The translations under genes were made by a program, and so were the position numbers. A stretch of DNA of 64,000 nucleotides. It comes from Mariniblastus fucicola. GTDB taxonomy: Bacteria > Planctomycetota > Planctomycetia > Pirellulales > Pirellulaceae. Location: the NCBI RefSeq assembly GCF_008087665.1, contig NZ_CP042912.1:5828001-5892000 (forward strand), in the 5' to 3' direction. The notes under the pieces were generated by a model. That model was not told the DNA's origin, ran no database searches, and was given only the letters and a program-made list of their open reading frames with translations. Shown in pieces: positions 61,784 through 64,000 of this stretch. Every line of letters starts with the position of its first letter. Position 1 is the first letter of the stretch.

Positions 61784-64000
61784 ATTCGCCACCGGGCTCC
61801 AATCGAAGTACAGATCCACCGCTGCACTGGTCAACCGTTGGCATTCGCAAACCGCGACTGTTGATCATGATGATCGCGTTGTTGCTGGTTGGCGGATTAT
61901 CTTCGTACATGATTTTGCCACGGATGGAAGATCCGGTGCTCACGGCGCGTGCGGCAACGATTTCGACGCGTTTCCCAGTCGCCGATGCGGCTCAGGTGGA
62001 AGCACTGGTGACGGATCGAATCGAGAAAGCGATTCGCGAAGTCGAACAGATCAAGGAGATCCGTTCGCAAAGCCGATCGGGGGCTTCACTGATTACGGTT
62101 GAGCTTCGCGACGACGTTTACGAACCCGGACCGATTTGGAGCCGCATCCGCGGAAAGGTAGAAGACTCGATCGCATTCTTGCCGGCTGAAGCGTCTCGTC
62201 CGCAGTTTGATGAAATCGATGTGCGAGCTTTCGCCTGGATCGGTGCGCTGACGTGGGCTCAGGACAGCGAGCCCAACTATGCGATTCTGGGCCGTTTCGC
62301 GAAAGACCTGGAGGACCGAATTCGTGCGATTTCAGGCACCGACGATGTGTCGCAGTTTGGCAAGCCGGACGAAGAGATCGTTGTCGAAGTCGACCAATCG
62401 CGACTGGCGAACGTCGGATTGTCTGCTGTCGATGTTGCCGATTCGATCCGCGGCGACGATGCGAGGAACGCGGCGGGGACATTGCGTTCTGACAACGAGT
62501 CAATCGCGGTTGAGATGGCAAACCAACTTAATTCTGTCGAAGCCATACGGCAGTTACCGCTGAAAAACAGCGGTGAACAGGGCAATTTTGTGGTCATCGG
62601 CGACGTCGCGAAAGTTGAGCGGACGATCGCGGATCCCCCAGCCGAACTTGGTCAGATGAACGGTCAGGCAGCGATGTTGCTTGGTGCGATGGTGCGAAAC
62701 CGAAGTCGTATCGACACGTGGAGAGCCGAGCTTGGCGACGTCGTCGACGGGTTCCGTGCTGAACTTCCGCCGGCGATCGAGCTGGTCGATGTGCTGGATC
62801 AAAACCAATACGTTCAAGGCCGCCTGTCCGAGCTTTTGGGAAACCTTGCGATCGGATCTCTGGCCGTATTGTGCGTGGTTTGGTTGTTGATGGGATGGCG
62901 AAATGCTTTGATGGTTTCGATGGCGTTGCCGTTGGTGTCACTGGCTGTGCTGTCAGGAATGCGAATCAATGAAACTCCGATCCATCAAATGTCAGTCGCC
63001 GGATTGATCATCGCGTTGGGGTTGTTGATCGACAACGCCATCGTGATCGTGGACTCCGTCAGCAGCCAGATTCGTTCGGGAAAGTCTCACCTACAAGCCG
63101 TTTCTGCGACCGGCCGAATCCTGGCGATTCCACTGTTGGCGTCGACACTGACAACCGCTTTTGCCTTCGCGCCGATTTGTCTGATGGAAGGCCCCGCCGG
63201 AGAGTTCGTTGGGGCGATGGCGATGAATGTCGTGATCTCGGTGGCCAGTTCGCTGCTGCTTAGCTTGCTGATCATCGCACCGCTGGCGGCGATGCTGGAT
63301 CGGATCGGAACTCGCGACCAAACATCGGCCGCTGGCGTCAGGCCAGGTTTTCTCAAGCCTGTGTTTGAGCGCATTGTGCTGACATCAATTCGTCGCCCGA
63401 TTCTTACCGCCGCGGGTTGTGCTGCTTTGGCGGCCGCCGGCATCGTGTCAATGTCGATGTTGCCAATGCAGTTTTTTCCTCCGGCCGACAGAGACCAGTT
63501 TCATATCGAAGTCGAACTGCCACCGAACGCTTCGTTCGCCGAACTCAAAACACTCACCAACGAAATCAGCAAGGAATTGGGAAACAATCCCCGCGTGCAA
63601 CAATCGACATGGTTGCTTGGCCGGACGGCTCCCGCGTTCTACTACAACATCATCACCAACCGTCTTGGGGCGAAAAACTACGCGCATGGAATCGTGCAGC
63701 TGGATTCGAAAAAAGACGGCTCTGCGGAGATTCGCAAAGTGCAGCGAGACCTTCAAACCAGGTTTCCGGAAGCGCGTCTGCTGGCCCGACAGCTTGAACA
63801 GGGGCCTCCTTTCACAGCACCGATCGAACTGAGATTCTTCGGCCCGAATCTTGATGTCTTGCGAGAGCTGGGAGAGAAATCTCGCAAGCTACTTTCGGGT
63901 TTGGAAGACGTCGTTCACGTTCGCGTTGAGTTGAACGATTCTACTCCCACAGTTCAGGTTGACGTTTCCACCGAAGACGCACAACTGGCTGGGCTTCGAC
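61780..64000 (+). CDS. RND family efflux permease (partial, cut by window end)
   Basis: About 740 N-terminal residues of a permease are visible. The start overlaps the MFP stop. TM1 (LLIMMIALLLVGGLSSYMIL) is followed by the porter domain (ARAATISTRFPVADAAQVEALV), a TM block with LIIALGLLIDNAIVIVD (Asp-Asn instead of the Asp-Asp pair), and LTTAFAFAPI further on. A second porter half begins after QFFPPADRDQFHIEVELPP. The family is RND (AcrB superfamily). The Asn at the second relay position is seen in many uncharacterised RND permeases. It is distinct from the permease at 1-1860. Confidence 0.93.
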   Translation, partial: MNSPPGSNRSTDPPLHWSTVGIRKPRLLIMMIALLLVGGLSSYMILPRMEDPVLTARAATISTRFPVADAAQVEALVTDRIEKAIREVEQIKEIRSQSRSGASLITVELRDDVYEPGPIWSRIRGKVEDSIAFLPAEASRPQFDEIDVRAFAWIGALTWAQDSEPNYAILGRFAKDLEDRIRAISGTDDVSQFGKPDEEIVVEVDQSRLANVGLSAVDVADSIRGDDARNAAGTLRSDNESIAVEMANQLNSVEAIRQLPLKNSGEQGNFVVIGDVAKVERTIADPPAELGQMNGQAAMLLGAMVRNRSRIDTWRAELGDVVDGFRAELPPAIELVDVLDQNQYVQGRLSELLGNLAIGSLAVLCVVWLLMGWRNALMVSMALPLVSLAVLSGMRINETPIHQMSVAGLIIALGLLIDNAIVIVDSVSSQIRSGKSHLQAVSATGRILAIPLLASTLTTAFAFAPICLMEGPAGEFVGAMAMNVVISVASSLLLSLLIIAPLAAMLDRIGTRDQTSAAGVRPGFLKPVFERIVLTSIRRPILTAAGCAALAAAGIVSMSMLPMQFFPPADRDQFHIEVELPPNASFAELKTLTNEISKELGNNPRVQQSTWLLGRTAPAFYYNIITNRLGAKNYAHGIVQLDSKKDGSAEIRKVQRDLQTRFPEARLLARQLEQGPPFTAPIELRFFGPNLDVLRELGEKSRKLLSGLEDVVHVRVELNDSTPTVQVDVSTEDAQLAGLR

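Overview
The window looks like chromosomal DNA of a marine-type planctomycete (Pirellulales-like). This is inferred from gene content: two formylglycine-type sulfatases, a MoxR/DUF58/Bat aerotolerance operon with fused Bat proteins, a GldG-type ABC exporter with a DUF4340 partner, CsrA, a lysine-repeat histone-like protein, RAYT transposase debris, and several large secreted TPR proteins. No rRNA, CRISPR array, intact insertion sequence or prophage was seen. One tRNA gene (Asp, GTC) is present.

Layout. 1-3375 (minus): an RND efflux permease (cut by the window edge) and its membrane-fusion partner. 3400-6450: an accessory-looking segment with a RAYT transposase remnant, a BlaI-type repressor with a palindromic operator, an M56 (BlaR1-like) membrane protease with a small unusual C-terminal domain, and an imperfect direct repeat of about 240 bp on each side of that pair. 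6454-9085: stress proteins (HPF/RaiA-like factor, HtrA/DegP protease, Hsp20). 9216-18131 (minus): one tightly overlapping operon moxR - DUF58 - BatD-like - batA - batB/C fusion - batD/E fusion. 18295-20725: an NtrC-type regulator whose receiver has Glu at the phosphorylation position, divergent from a hemerythrin-like gene and csrA. 20771-26448: GldA-type ATPase, a fused permease/GldG protein and a DUF4340 protein, followed by a terminator. 26738-31224: tRNA-Asp, a sulfatase and a DEAD-box RNA helicase. 31805-33797: an ABC-2 exporter. 33849-37435: fabD-fabG-acpP-fabF. 37657-42556: ruvB, a divergent PAS/degenerate sigma54-type AAA+ protein overlapping a pseudo-receiver-like gene, an Mrp ATPase and a small membrane protein. 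42653-49146: the Lys-repeat protein, an exported endonuclease/exonuclease/phosphatase-fold protein, a second sulfatase, an exported protein and a Xer-type recombinase. 49246-56486 (minus): an ExbB/ExbD/ExbD operon behind two exported TPR proteins, with two paralogous-looking membrane proteins divergent from it (56646-59311). 59624-64000: TetR - MFP - RND efflux operon (cut by the window edge).

Most of the window is ordinary housekeeping and envelope biology. The parts most worth a second look are: (i) the repeat-bounded BlaI/M56 cassette with its operator and non-beta-lactam sensor domain; (ii) the Exb/TPR energised envelope module with its divergent pair of unknown membrane proteins; (iii) two atypical enhancer-binding-protein relatives, one with a Glu phospho-site and one lacking GAFTGA and the Walker A lysine; (iv) the lysine-repeat protein. 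No wholly new system can be proven from sequence alone.
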